A DNA stretch of 64,000 bases from Thermanaerosceptrum fracticalcis (GCF_000746025.2 NZ_CP045798.1:916501-980500); one strand, 5' to 3'. Counted from the stretch's first letter, positions 26,030 through 34,520 are shown. Notes: generated from the sequence alone by a model not told the origin. A program made the numbers and translations.

Positions 26030-26818
26030 TTAATCCAGGATATTTTCCAGCCCGATTTTCAGCCCCCTCAGGCATTTCACCTTTCTGACGGCCAAAAGAA
26101 TGCCAGGAATAAAGGACTCTCTCGAAAATGAATCGTGACGTATAGTCAAGAGTTCACCTATACCGGCAAATAATACTTCTTGATGGGCCACCAGGCTCTT
26201 TAAACGGACACTATGAATGTTTACACCGTAAAATTGTCCACCCCGGCTGCAGTTATCCATTTGCACGGTTTCGCATATGGGAGAATTGGTATATCTCATG
26301 GCACAAGCTGTAGCAATGGCTGTGCCCGAGGGGCTATCAACTTTTTTGTCATTGTGATATTCAATAATTTCAGCCTGGGAGAAATACCTGGCAGCATCTC
26401 TCGCCCATTTCATCATAATGACAGCACCCAGGGAGAAATTAGGTGCCAAAAAAGCCCCTGTACTGCTGGCTTGAGCCAAGCTGTCAATCTCACTCATTTC
26501 TTCTTTAGAAAATCCAGTGGTCCCCACCACAACAGCAATACCCTGCTTTAAGGCAAGGGTAATATTCTTTTTGGCAGCTTCTTTATGGGTAAAGTCGATA
26601 ATGACATCGGGTTGTGCTGTTTCGATAATGGACAGAAGATCATCATTAACTTGGACCCCCAATGGTTTCAAACCAGTTAATTCACCGATTTCTTTACCCA
26701 CATTTTGCACATCACACGCACCGACAAGCTGTATATCGTCAGTTTTAGATATCCCCTTGATAATCTCCTGCCCCATCTTGCCACAGGCGCCTACTACTAC
26801 TGCTTTAATCATGCTCAT
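26030..26818 (-). CDS. dapB: 4-hydroxy-tetrahydrodipicolinate reductase
   Basis: 262 aa. The N-terminal nucleotide-binding motif is VVVGACGKMGQEI. The central PNFSLG and EYHNDKKVDSPSGTA motifs are the DapB catalytic and substrate-binding signatures. It reduces the product of DapA with NAD(P)H in lysine and diaminopimelate synthesis. The ATG at 26818 is preferred to the GTG at 26827 because AAGGTGG is 5 bases before it. A lysine riboswitch upstream probably controls it. dapA is not found nearby. Confidence 0.94.
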   Translation of the reverse strand: MSMIKAVVVGACGKMGQEIIKGISKTDDIQLVGACDVQNVGKEIGELTGLKPLGVQVNDDLLSIIETAQPDVIIDFTHKEAAKKNITLALKQGIAVVVGTTGFSKEEMSEIDSLAQASSTGAFLAPNFSLGAVIMMKWARDAARYFSQAEIIEYHNDKKVDSPSGTAIATACAMRYTNSPICETVQMDNCSRGGQFYGVNIHSVRLKSLVAHQEVLFAGIGELLTIRHDSFSRESFIPGILLAVRKVKCLRGLKIGLENILD

Positions 26819-26860
26819 GCAAGCCACCTTACCTTTCCTCTAAATTATTTTATTGAGCAA

Positions 26861-26894
26861 ATAATTAGGTGCTCATCGATGAGGACCTAATTAT
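26861..26894. repeat. 34-bp near-perfect palindrome between lysine riboswitch and dapB
   Basis: ATAATTAGGT and ACCTAATTAT flank the 12-bp palindrome CTCATCGATGAG, with a single mismatched pair between. The RNA would form a long hairpin but without a T run, so it is not an ordinary terminator. The core and two more bases recur after dapB. Confidence 0.7.
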
Positions 26895-26961
26895 CAAATA
26901 GATACTCAACTAACAGCAGTATATGCGGACAGCAATATTGTGTGCCTCCCTTATGAAGAGA

Positions 26962-27000
26962 AAACGAAAAAACAGCTAAAGGGTCTACCTCTAGCTGTAA
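26962..27000 (-). terminator. expression-platform terminator of the lysine riboswitch
   Basis: Arms ACAGCTA and TAGCTGT, with a further AGGGT-type pairing in the loop, followed by TTTTTTCGTTTT on the minus strand. The first arm can instead pair with TAGCT just upstream (about 27003-27007), giving an antiterminator. Confidence 0.8.
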
Positions 27001-27010
27001 AAAGCTATAG

Positions 27011-27228
27011 TACCTCCTTCCTCTGCCCGTAGTGAGATAGTGCTCCACCTGGTAACGGGCCCTTACCAGATGACAGTTCTGCATTTCTTCAATGCAACCC
27101 CAGCATAGAGACCTGGATAGTCATCTACACTTCGGCGGATGCCCCTTTCCACCGGTTCATAGTGTCCCCACTCCCCGGCTTACTCTTGACAATCCGCGCC
27201 CCTACCCCACTCTTTTTGAGTGAGGTAT
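27011..27228 (-). ncRNA. lysine riboswitch (L-box) aptamer
   Basis: The minus strand carries recognised L-box blocks in order: GGGGCGCGGATTGTCAAGAGTA, AGTAAGCCGGGGAG, GGTGGAAAGGGGCATCCGCCGAAG, then CTGGGGTTGCAT and GAACTGTCATCTG. P1 can form between ATACCTC near 27222-27228 and GAGGTA near 27011-27016. It senses lysine and would terminate transcription before dapB when lysine is plentiful. The 486 bp gap between ymxH and dapB is filled by the promoter, this RNA, its terminator and the palindrome. Confidence 0.92.
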
Positions 27229-27248
27229 CTTATTCAATTTTATTGTGT

Positions 27249-27277
27249 ATTGTATACTAATATGTAAAATATGTCAA
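27249..27277 (-). promoter_or_regulatory. promoter of the lysine riboswitch-dapB transcript
   Basis: Consensus TTGACA, 17 bp, TACAAT on the minus strand, placing the transcript start just before the L-box 5' arm. Confidence 0.8.
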
Positions 27278-27280
27278 TGA

Positions 27281-27314
27281 TGGTGGTAAAATTTTTGTGG
27301 TGGTAAAATTTTTC
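27281..27314. repeat. 17-bp exact tandem duplication at the end of ymxH
   Basis: Two adjacent copies of TGGTGGTAAAATTTTT plus one variable base. The second copy reaches the ymxH stop codon and the first abuts the dapB promoter. Confidence 0.85.
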
Positions 27315-27589
27315 TAATAGGGATATTTTTTATAACGCATATGGGATTCATCCAGCTCCACGATAATAACCTCAGAACCGATTTTACGAACGGCTTCCCA
27401 GGGTATGGTAAGATTATTTTTATCCCAAAGATTTAAAAGGCCGCCTTTGCTTGGTAAAATAATGGATTCAATGTTGCCGGTTTCCGCGTGAATGACTAAG
27501 TCGGAATCGGCTACCGTCCCCAGCCTGGCTCCGTTTTGGATATTGACAATATCTTTCCCGATCAGGTCAGTTAGTCTGACATTGTTCAC
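27314..27589 (-). CDS. ymxH: YlmC/YmxH family PRC-barrel sporulation protein
   Basis: 91 aa PRC-barrel-like protein with RLTDLIGKDIVNI, GARLG and IPWEAVRKIG, typical of the YlmC/YmxH family. Function is unknown, but members are linked to sporulation and sit near the M16 peptidase gene in Bacillus, as here. The start is set at GTG 27589, since GGAGTGA lies 5-8 bases upstream and matches the usual family N-terminus; the frame is open to 27607. Confidence 0.87.
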   Translation of the reverse strand: MNNVRLTDLIGKDIVNIQNGARLGTVADSDLVIHAETGNIESIILPSKGGLLNLWDKNNLTIPWEAVRKIGSEVIIVELDESHMRYKKYPY

Positions 27590-27617
27590 GAATCTCACTC
27601 CATTCAAGTTTAGCGAT

Positions 27618-27944
27618 CTACCTAAATCTGCGCAGCAAACTTAAAAACAGCGGTTGTAAGATGGCAATAACAATAGCTGCCAGTGCCAATGGATCAATTA
27701 AGAGGTTATCATAGATACACACTTTTTCCGGTAGTGACAGTTTTAGGAAAGAGGTAAGCAGTACCAGTGACAGATAAATCCCCCCGGCGATGGCCACCAG
27801 TTCACCTAAAGCGATAGAGGCCGGTGAGGCTACCGTACTTTCCACATTCTCCACACCGCGGGTCTTTTTAAGCCTCACTCTTGTGCGTACAGCCCAGGCC
27901 ACAAGACCAATGAGAATTAAGGCTAGTATCCCCTTAATCAACAT
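27618..27944 (-). CDS. small membrane protein, function unknown
   Basis: 108 aa. One N-terminal membrane segment (about residues 3-19) is followed by a basic loop (RTRVRLKKTR), then two further hydrophobic segments (about 48-68 and 83-102). No family recognised. The second ATG is chosen because AGGAGG is 8 bases upstream; the first overlaps the site. It is probably cotranscribed with ymxH, 30 bp downstream. Confidence 0.7.
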   Translation of the reverse strand: MLIKGILALILIGLVAWAVRTRVRLKKTRGVENVESTVASPASIALGELVAIAGGIYLSLVLLTSFLKLSLPEKVCIYDNLLIDPLALAAIVIAILQPLFLSLLRRFR

Positions 27945-27999
27945 AAACATCCCCTCCTCTATTTAGAATATTATGCAAACTAGCCTCTCATAATGATAG

Positions 28000-28034
28000 A
28001 AAAAGAAAGAAGTAAGGAGTTTATCCTTACTTCT
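28000..28034 (-). terminator. intrinsic terminator after the dUTPase gene
   Basis: Ten-bp stem GAAGTAAGGA/TCCTTACTTC with a 5-base loop, followed by TTTCTTTTTC on the minus strand; it overlaps the end of the gene. Confidence 0.85.
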
Positions 28035-28392
28035 TCATTTCATATCCGGTTTTAGTGGACGTTCCGTCCTGCCTGCGGTGATTTTCTTTATTTTTGTCCA
28101 TATACCTGGCATAAAGTTCGTCGGCAGTCATGCCCGTTTTAATACACATGCTGATGAGAAAATGTAAAATATCCACCAGTTCCTCTTTTACTGCCTCTAA
28201 GTCGATTTCTTTACGATTTTTCCACCATTTATAGTTGATTTCATTGAGCAGTTCTGCAACTTCTACATTAATGGCCATACATTCTTTTTGTAACCATGTT
28301 TCCAGGTCAAAATTAAGCTTACGTCCTTCTATCACTTTTTGGTCAAAGTTAGCCTGTTGTGCAAAAATGGCCTTCAGTTTATCCTTTTCCAA
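28027..28392 (-). CDS. all-alpha dUTP diphosphatase (MazG-like)
   Basis: 121 aa. It has the metal-binding helices of the dimeric all-alpha NTP-pyrophosphatases: NVEVAELLNEINYKWWK, EELVDILHF and NKENHRRQDG. This matches the dUTPase-2 family that hydrolyses dUTP to dUMP. The start is TTG at 28392 with GGGGAGG about 10 bases upstream. It lies directly after the M16 peptidase gene. Confidence 0.85.
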   Translation of the reverse strand: MEKDKLKAIFAQQANFDQKVIEGRKLNFDLETWLQKECMAINVEVAELLNEINYKWWKNRKEIDLEAVKEELVDILHFLISMCIKTGMTADELYARYMDKNKENHRRQDGTSTKTGYEMKK

Positions 28393-28413
28393 CTTCTCTT
28401 CTCCTCCCCGGCC

Positions 28414-29682
28414 TTACCTGAGAAAATTATGCAAGTTTACCGGTTTTTCCAAAGGACCTATGGTACTTAAGGTAAAATGATAATTGTTAAACAAAGTGTT
28501 GGCAATGGATTTTACGTCTTCCAAGGTCACAGCAGATATTCTTTTTACTACTTCTTCGGGTGTAATGATTCTATTGAGGCATAGTTCAGTACGGCCGATT
28601 CTGGTCATACGGCTGCTCACACTTTCTAATCCCAAGTATAAGTTGCCTTTTATTTGTTCTTGGGTTCGCCGCAGTTCCCTTTCCGTGATACCATTTTCCA
28701 TAATATCTGAAACTTCCTTGATTAACAGCCTGATAACTTCATCGTATTTCGCAGGGCTTGTGCCGGCATAAAAGGTGAATAGTCCCGTATCACAAAAGGC
28801 CGAGTGATAACTATAGACAGAATAGGCCAGTCCTCTTTCCTCACGGATAGACTGTACCAGGCGTGAGGATAAACCGCCGCCTAATACATTATTTAAGATA
28901 TAAACGCTGTATATTCTTTCGTCACCCTGGGGTAAACCGGCCGTTCCCAAACAGATCTGGACCTGTCCCGTATCCCTGGAAATGTTGGATGTATCGGCAT
29001 GGGTACTTCTCGGCGGAACCAGCCCCTCCGGTTTTTTGGCGGGTTTAATTTTTGCAAAAATCCTGGCAATCTTGTTTTGCACAGTTTGATGGTCGATATT
29101 GCCCGCTACGGCAACCACAATGTTATTTGCCGTATAATGCTTGTCCATATAGTTGATGATATCATTGCGTGTAATCGCTTCCAGGGAATTGACGGTACCC
29201 AGTATAGGTTTACCCAGAGGATGGTCGGGCCAGGCTGTTTGCACAAATAAATCATGAATCAGTTCATCAGGGGTGTCCTCGTACATCTTTATTTCTTCTT
29301 CAATGACTCCCCGTTCTTTCTCAATGGCTTTTTCCGTAAACGTGGAGTTAAAAAACATATCGCTCAGCACATCGAGGGCTAAATCAAAATGTTCGTCCAA
29401 TATTTTGGCGTAATAACAGGTAAATTCTTTGGTGGTAAAGGCGTTAAGCTGTCCACCTACTGCATCTAAAGCTTCCGCAATGTCGGAGGCGGAACGGTTT
29501 TCCGTTCCTTTAAACATCAGGTGCTCGATAAAATGAGAAATACCGGCTATTTTTTCATTTTCATGGCGGGAGCCCGCCCCTACCCAAATGCCAAGGGCTA
29601 CTGACCTCACGACCGGTACTTTCTCTGTAACGATGCGGACGCCGTTATCCAATTGTATTTTGACAAAATCGTTGGTATGCAT
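28414..29682 (-). CDS. mlpA: M16 family zinc peptidase (MlpA/YmxG type)
   Basis: 422 aa. The inverted zinc motif HFIEH is at residues 50-54, with the downstream ligand in ERGVIEEEIKMYEDTP. A second, inactive M16 half follows. The Bacillus homologue lies between ylxY and ymxH after pnp; here a carboxypeptidase gene is added. Substrate unknown. Its ATG has AAAGGGG upstream. Confidence 0.92.
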   Translation of the reverse strand: MHTNDFVKIQLDNGVRIVTEKVPVVRSVALGIWVGAGSRHENEKIAGISHFIEHLMFKGTENRSASDIAEALDAVGGQLNAFTTKEFTCYYAKILDEHFDLALDVLSDMFFNSTFTEKAIEKERGVIEEEIKMYEDTPDELIHDLFVQTAWPDHPLGKPILGTVNSLEAITRNDIINYMDKHYTANNIVVAVAGNIDHQTVQNKIARIFAKIKPAKKPEGLVPPRSTHADTSNISRDTGQVQICLGTAGLPQGDERIYSVYILNNVLGGGLSSRLVQSIREERGLAYSVYSYHSAFCDTGLFTFYAGTSPAKYDEVIRLLIKEVSDIMENGITERELRRTQEQIKGNLYLGLESVSSRMTRIGRTELCLNRIITPEEVVKRISAVTLEDVKSIANTLFNNYHFTLSTIGPLEKPVNLHNFLR

Positions 29683-29707
29683 AGAAAAACCCCTTTATTT
29701 GCAAGAT

Positions 29708-30517
29708 TTAATCGCCGGTTAGCTGCCGTAAGCCATATTCTAATAACCTTTTAGCATCGCCAAATCGGTCTTTCGTATTTAATACTACGGCAATCACTTC
29801 ACGACCTTTATATTCGGCTGAGGCTACCAGACACTTACCCGCTTTAAACGTGGTACCGGTTTTGACGCCTGTGGCTAAGGGATAAGTCCATAACAAATAA
29901 TTTGTATTCTTGATAAATTGCGTGCGCCTGGGACTTTCCCAGTGTACGTGATAATACTTTTTTTTTACTATGTCGGCAAAGATTGGGTTTTCAAGGGCAT
30001 ATCGTGTTATTAAAGCTAAATCATAAGCCGTGGTAAGATGCTTAGGGTGTGGTAAACCATGAGGGTTATAAAAATCTGTTTGCAAAGCCCCTATGGTTTT
30101 TGCTTTGAGATTCATTAAACCCACAAATTCCTCGACACTGGGGGCTATTTCTTCCGCAATAGCTACACAGCTGTCATTGCCAGACCTGATCAGGGCACCA
30201 TGAATAAGCTCCAGGAGACGAATTTTGTCACCCTCAACAAGCCCCAGAGCTGCTTCACCAGTCGAGGCAGCCCTAAAGCTTACTTCGACAATTTCTTCGG
30301 TATTTCCTGTCTCCAGGGCCAGAATAGTTGTTAAGATTTTCGTCGTACTGGCAGGCGGCATTGGCTTAAAACAGTCCTTTTGAAAAAGAATTTTTCCTGT
30401 TCTGCCATCGAGAAGTATAGCGGATTTGGCATAGACAACGGGCCCTTCACCTCTTGCTTCTAAGGGAAGGAATAAGCAAAAACTGATACTGAGAATGAGA
30501 AAGGCCTTTTTCAACAT
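29708..30517 (-). CDS. D-alanyl-D-alanine carboxypeptidase (S11 family)
   Basis: 269 aa. Signal peptide about residues 1-23. Penicillin-binding motifs STTK (Ser57-Lys60), SGN (112-114) and KTG (219-221) are all present. It trims D-Ala from peptidoglycan stem peptides outside the membrane. At 269 residues it lacks the C-terminal beta domain and membrane anchor of full S11 enzymes such as DacF. Its place between ylxY and mlpA suggests a sporulation role. Confidence 0.92.
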   Translation of the reverse strand: MLKKAFLILSISFCLFLPLEARGEGPVVYAKSAILLDGRTGKILFQKDCFKPMPPASTTKILTTILALETGNTEEIVEVSFRAASTGEAALGLVEGDKIRLLELIHGALIRSGNDSCVAIAEEIAPSVEEFVGLMNLKAKTIGALQTDFYNPHGLPHPKHLTTAYDLALITRYALENPIFADIVKKKYYHVHWESPRRTQFIKNTNYLLWTYPLATGVKTGTTFKAGKCLVASAEYKGREVIAVVLNTKDRFGDAKRLLEYGLRQLTGD

Positions 30518-30583
30518 GATCTCACCTTGTCTGTCTGTCTTTGCCTTTAGTATGGCCTATCAGCTTAGAAAATAAAGATGATG

Positions 30584-31285
30584 CTATTGTAATATTTCAC
30601 TAACCGTTTTAAGGGTAAAACCTTTATCTTTTAAGGCATCAATCAGGGCCGGCAAGGCATCAAGGGTACATTTTTTAGGATGCATTAACACAATGACACC
30701 GTTATCAGCCTTGGAAAGGACCCTATGTTTGATTACTTCCGCTGAAGGATTTTGCCAGTCCACTGTATCAGCCGTCCACATAATGGTCTTATAACCCAAA
30801 GCTTCTGCGGCAGCAACCACGTGGGGCTTATGTTCACCATAGGGTGGAGCAAAAATTTTACTCACGGTGATACCCAAGTCCTGCAATACTTTTTCCGTAT
30901 CCCTTATTTCTTTCTTGTTTTGTTCAAGGCTAAGTTTATCGGCATGGGGATGAGAGTACCCATGATTACCGATTTCATGTCCTTCTTTGGCAATCTGCTG
31001 CACTATCTCCGGAAACTTCCTGGCAAATCTTCCTGTGATAAAAAAGGATGCTTTAATATTTTTGCTGCGAAGGGCTGCCAGCATACCCGGCAGAACATCT
31101 TCGCCCCAGTCCACATTGATAGTAAAAGCCATAGTTTTGTCTTTGGTGTTACCCAGGTAAATGGGATTAACAGTGGGCACGTCTTTATCCCTAAAGTAAA
31201 TCATGGAGCCAAATACCAATACAATCACAACAGTCAACATTATGAATAGTAAAATATGTTTTTTCCTTAGAAAAATAATATACAT
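30584..31285 (-). CDS. ylxY: YlxY-type polysaccharide deacetylase (NodB) family protein
   Basis: 233 aa. An N-terminal membrane anchor (about residues 8-28) precedes a NodB domain. The histidine motif is GNHGYSHPH, but motif 1 is INVDWGED instead of TFDDG and motif 3 is FAPPYG without the usual Arg. The enzyme may therefore be altered or inactive, as suggested for YlxY in Bacillus, where it also follows pnp. The ATG at 31285 is chosen for AGGGGTGA 7 bases upstream. Confidence 0.87.
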   Translation of the reverse strand: MYIIFLRKKHILLFIMLTVVIVLVFGSMIYFRDKDVPTVNPIYLGNTKDKTMAFTINVDWGEDVLPGMLAALRSKNIKASFFITGRFARKFPEIVQQIAKEGHEIGNHGYSHPHADKLSLEQNKKEIRDTEKVLQDLGITVSKIFAPPYGEHKPHVVAAAEALGYKTIMWTADTVDWQNPSAEVIKHRVLSKADNGVIVLMHPKKCTLDALPALIDALKDKGFTLKTVSEILQ

Positions 31286-31357
31286 CAAAAATTCACCCCT
31301 AAGAATAGTGTCAAATAATCTATATGCAAGAAAGGGGGTGAATAAGTCAAATTGCAA

Positions 31358-31394
31358 TAAAAATAAAGCGATTTTGCCAATCGCTTATTTTTAA
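31358..31394 (-). terminator. intrinsic terminator after pnp
   Basis: Hairpin AAGCGATT-GGCAA-AATCGCTT with weaker A/T extension, followed by TATTTTTATT on the minus strand. Confidence 0.75.
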
Positions 31395-31401
31395 TGGTCT
31401 A

Positions 31402-33537
31402 TTATTGAACCGTGGTTTTTTGCTGTCGTAATGCTTCTTTCCGTGACAAGTTGATCCTGCCCTGCCTGTCTATTTCCGTCACTCTTACCAGGATTTCATC
31501 ACCGATGGAGACAACATCCTCCACTTTGCCCACTCTTTCCTCAGCCAGGTGAGAAATGTGCACCAGCCCTTCTTTCCCCGGCATGATCTCCACAAAGGCC
31601 CCGAAATTAGTGATACGCGTGACCTTACCTATATAAATTTTGCCTACTTCCACATCTCTTGTTAAATCTTCAATAATCCGCAAGGCCTTCTTCCCGGCTT
31701 CCACATCAACTGCTGCAATAAAGACCCGACCGTCATCTTCAATATCAATTTTTACACCGGTATCCTCAATAATTTTCTTGATGGTTTTGCCGCCAGGACC
31801 AATAACATCCCGGATTTTATCGGGATCGATCATGGTGGTTAAGATACGCGGGGCATATGGCGATAAATCGAGGCGCGGTTCTTTGATGACGGCCAGCATT
31901 TTCTCCAAAATAAAGAGGCGGCCTTTACGGGCTTGTTCCAGGGCATCCTTCAGGATATTCCTGTCAATGCCGGCAATCTTAATGTCCATTTGAATAGCAG
32001 TGACACCTTTTTCGGTTCCCGCAACCTTAAAATCCATATCCCCCAGAGCATCTTCCATGCCTTGTATGTCTGTAAGAATCGTATAATGATCACCTTCTTT
32101 GATTAAACCCATGGCCACACCGGACACAGGGGCTTTAATAGGAACCCCGGCATCCATGAGAGAAAGAGTACTGCCGCATACGCTGCCCATGGAAGTAGAA
32201 CCGTTAGATTCCAGCACTTCCGACACTAACCGGATGGTGTAAGGGAATTCCTCTTCGGAAGGAATCATGGGTTCCAATGCTCTCTCGGCTAAGGCCCCGT
32301 GCCCGATTTCCCTTCTCCCGGGACCGCGCATGGGCCTGGCTTCACCCACGCTGTAGGGTGGGAAATTATAATGGTGCATATACCGTTTTGATTCTTCCAC
32401 ACCGAGCCCGTCCAGAATCTGCTCTTCGCCGATAGCCCCCAGTGTGGTAATGGTCAGTACCTGAGTCTGCCCGCGTGTAAAGAGACCACTCCCATGAGTG
32501 CGTGGCAATACGCCGACTTCACAGGTAATGGGACGGATCTCATCGGTAGCCCGGCCATCGGGCCTAATCTTGTCAACAGTGATCAGTTTACGCACATATT
32601 CCTTGACAATGCTGTCCAGCACGGTTTTGATGTCTTTTACCTGCTCAGGATAAAATTCCATAAATTTAGTCAGGGCTTCATCCTTGACTTTGGCAATAGC
32701 TTCTTCACGTTCCAGCTTGTCCTTAAGTATAACAGCTTCTTGCAGGGGTTTGGTCGCATAGTCCCGCACGGCCTGCTCTAATTCTGCATCAATAATATAA
32801 ATATTAGGCTCTTTCTTTTCCTTGGCAATTCCAAGGGCTAATGCTTCTTTTCTAAAGTCCTCTATAAAGGCTACTATTTCTTTAATCTTTTCATGGCCGA
32901 ACATAATGGCTTCTAAACAGGTCTCTTCCGGGACTTCGTTCGCTCCCGCTTCCACCATCATGACAGCATCTTTGGTTCCAGCCACCACAAGATAAAGACT
33001 GCTTCTCTCGTTTTGCACAATCGTGGGATTAATAATGAATTCTCCATCCACATAACCTACTGCCACGGCACCAATGGGTCCCAGAAAAGGAATTTCGGAA
33101 ATATGTAATGCTGCGGAGGCGCCAACCATTGCGGCCACATCAGGGGAATTATCCTGATCCACAGACATCACCGTGGCTACAATATGGACATCATTTCGAT
33201 ACCCCTTGGGGAATAAGGGTCTAATGGGCCTGTCGATGAGACGGCTGGAGAGGATGGCTTTCTCACTGGGTCTTCCTTCCCTTTTGATAAAACCACCGGG
33301 AATTTTACCTACTGAATAGAGCCTTTCTTCATAATCCACCGTCAAAGGGAAAAAATCAATCCCTTCGCGGGGTTCGGCGGATGAGGTCGCTGTTGCCAGG
33401 ACACATGTATCGCCATATTTAACAAGCACTGCGCCGCCTGCCTGCTTGGCCAGCCGGCCTGCTTCCAATTGCAGTACCCGTCCGCCTATCTCCAATTCCT
33501 TTACAAGTATTTTGTTTTGATAGTCCATCTGTGTCAA
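31402..33537 (-). CDS. pnp: polyribonucleotide nucleotidyltransferase (PNPase)
   Basis: 711 aa, full length. Two RNase PH domains are joined by an alpha domain; [17 protein letters not shown] and [15 protein letters not shown] mark the second. A KH domain (about 555-620, [11 protein letters not shown]) and an S1 domain (about 625-700, [15 protein letters not shown]) follow. It degrades RNA from the 3' end with phosphate. The start is probably TTG 33537, close to GGGAGG, or ATG three codons later. It follows rpsO, the usual order. Confidence 0.96.
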   Translation of the reverse strand: MTQMDYQNKILVKELEIGGRVLQLEAGRLAKQAGGAVLVKYGDTCVLATATSSAEPREGIDFFPLTVDYEERLYSVGKIPGGFIKREGRPSEKAILSSRLIDRPIRPLFPKGYRNDVHIVATVMSVDQDNSPDVAAMVGASAALHISEIPFLGPIGAVAVGYVDGEFIINPTIVQNERSSLYLVVAGTKDAVMMVEAGANEVPEETCLEAIMFGHEKIKEIVAFIEDFRKEALALGIAKEKKEPNIYIIDAELEQAVRDYATKPLQEAVILKDKLEREEAIAKVKDEALTKFMEFYPEQVKDIKTVLDSIVKEYVRKLITVDKIRPDGRATDEIRPITCEVGVLPRTHGSGLFTRGQTQVLTITTLGAIGEEQILDGLGVEESKRYMHHYNFPPYSVGEARPMRGPGRREIGHGALAERALEPMIPSEEEFPYTIRLVSEVLESNGSTSMGSVCGSTLSLMDAGVPIKAPVSGVAMGLIKEGDHYTILTDIQGMEDALGDMDFKVAGTEKGVTAIQMDIKIAGIDRNILKDALEQARKGRLFILEKMLAVIKEPRLDLSPYAPRILTTMIDPDKIRDVIGPGGKTIKKIIEDTGVKIDIEDDGRVFIAAVDVEAGKKALRIIEDLTRDVEVGKIYIGKVTRITNFGAFVEIMPGKEGLVHISHLAEERVGKVEDVVSIGDEILVRVTEIDRQGRINLSRKEALRQQKTTVQ

Positions 33538-33648
33538 AAAACCTCCCTATCATTTATATCTTCCTTTTTCTTACCAAATAGTGACTATTCTACACTGTGT
33601 ATATTATTTCCTTCCGCCAGGGTAAAAAATACCAGCGTAAATTGAATA

Positions 33649-33677
33649 AAAGAAAGGGCGGATAATTCCGCCCTACC
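33649..33677 (-). terminator. intrinsic terminator after rpsO
   Basis: Stem AGGGCGGA/TCCGCCCT followed by TTCTTTTATT on the minus strand, at the rpsO stop. Some read-through would be needed to feed pnp unless pnp has its own promoter. Confidence 0.8.
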
Positions 33678-33942
33678 TTCTGATGCCAAGACTTTCAATG
33701 ATGCTCCTGTATCTGTCCAGATCTTTTTCCTTGAGGTAATTAAGTAAACCTCTGCGCTGTCCAACCATTTTAAGCAGGCCACGACGGGAATGGTGGTCCT
33801 TTTTGTGCTTCTGCAAGTGCTCTGTTAAATAGTTGATTCTTTCTGTGAGAAGTGCAATTTGTACCTCGGGGGAACCGGTGTCATTTTCATGAACACGATA
33901 CTTGCTGATAATTTCGTTTTTTCTTGTTTGCTCCATGGCCAT
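33673..33942 (-). CDS. rpsO: 30S ribosomal protein S15
   Basis: 89 aa, exact family length. [24 protein letters not shown] and HHSRRGLL are S15 signatures. It binds 16S rRNA in the platform of the small subunit. The start is ATG 33942, with AAGGAGGTGAG upstream; the longer frame to 33981 overlaps the leader. Confidence 0.98.
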   Translation of the reverse strand: MAMEQTRKNEIISKYRVHENDTGSPEVQIALLTERINYLTEHLQKHKKDHHSRRGLLKMVGQRRGLLNYLKEKDLDRYRSIIESLGIRR

Positions 33943-34022
33943 AGGGCTCACCTCCTTGTCTATTCGCCGTACCCAAGTCAAACGTTGGTGAGGCGCTTAA
34001 CCTAGTGTACGGTATCGTTACC
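33943..34022 (-). ncRNA. S15-type autoregulatory leader of rpsO
   Basis: The leader forms a hairpin with arms CCGTAC (33967-33972) and GTACGG (34007-34012). Its loop holds CTCACC (33987-33992), complementary to GGTGAG (33947-33952) of the ribosome binding site. This would give a pseudoknot that hides the start region, the layout known for S15 autoregulation in several bacteria. The pairings are seen; S15 binding is inferred. Confidence 0.6.
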
Positions 34023-34028
34023 AGATGT

Positions 34029-34057
34029 ATTATAAGCTAATCTTATGATATTTGCAA
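34029..34057 (-). promoter_or_regulatory. promoter of rpsO
   Basis: TTGCAA, 17 bp, TATAAT on the minus strand, about 85 bp upstream of rpsO and just beyond the small gene 34068-34289. Confidence 0.75.
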
Positions 34058-34067
34058 GTCTATTCAC

Positions 34068-34289
34068 CTATTTACCGATGATGGTGATGACCAGCCTGCC
34101 ATTGGGAATATCTTTGGCCACAACATCAAACACACGTCCCGACTTACTGATAAAACCCCGAAACCGTGTAGCCGTGGGGACGTGGCCGGGGATTTGATTT
34201 ACGGCATGAATGATGTCTGCAACCGTAATCCTGTCCTGGCGGTAGTCTTTTAAACGTTTTTTGGCATGATCTGTAATAATCACTCTCAT
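34068..34289 (-). CDS. small protein resembling DUF4258 (HAKKRL motif)
   Basis: 73 aa: MRVIITDHAKKRLKDYRQD, a helix, then two beta strands, FRGFISKSGRVFDVVAKD and RLVITIIGK. The His-Ala-Lys start and beta-rich end resemble DUF4258 and some RelE-like folds. It lies 15 bp after another small gene between ribF and rpsO. It is not part of the usual order. The role is unknown; a toxin-antitoxin-like role is only a possibility. Confidence 0.6.
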   Translation of the reverse strand: MRVIITDHAKKRLKDYRQDRITVADIIHAVNQIPGHVPTATRFRGFISKSGRVFDVVAKDIPNGRLVITIIGK

Positions 34290-34304
34290 AAGGCCAGCCC
34301 TACC

Positions 34305-34520
34305 TTACAGCGATAAGGCTTTTACTTGTGCGTCCCTTTGAGTAAGAATACTGTAAAATGCATCCTGAAAAGCTTCCTGTTCCGGTTTATCCATGCTGGC
34401 CTTTTTATAGATGCGTGCTAATTCATTACATAAGGTATTGAACTCTTGATTGAATATAATATCTACCACTAATTGGGTAGTAGATTGGGATTTATAGTGA
34501 GTTTCATGTACATGCACCAT
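34305..34520 (-). CDS. small protein of unknown function paired with DUF4258-like gene
   Basis: 71 aa, mostly helical, Gln-rich, with no membrane segment and no family recognised. Good AGGAGG four to six bases upstream of its ATG supports translation. It follows ribF by 33 bp and precedes the DUF4258-like gene by 15 bp, so all three are probably on one transcript. Confidence 0.6.
   Translation of the reverse strand: MVHVHETHYKSQSTTQLVVDIIFNQEFNTLCNELARIYKKASMDKPEQEAFQDAFYSILTQRDAQVKALSL

Noticed and set aside
26887-27084. 65-codon open frame on the minus strand upstream of dapB
   Set aside because: It begins inside the lysine riboswitch aptamer and crosses its terminator; the bases are explained by conserved RNA elements.
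33585-33782. 65-codon minus-strand frame at the end of rpsO
   Set aside because: Overlaps rpsO in another frame and crosses its terminator.
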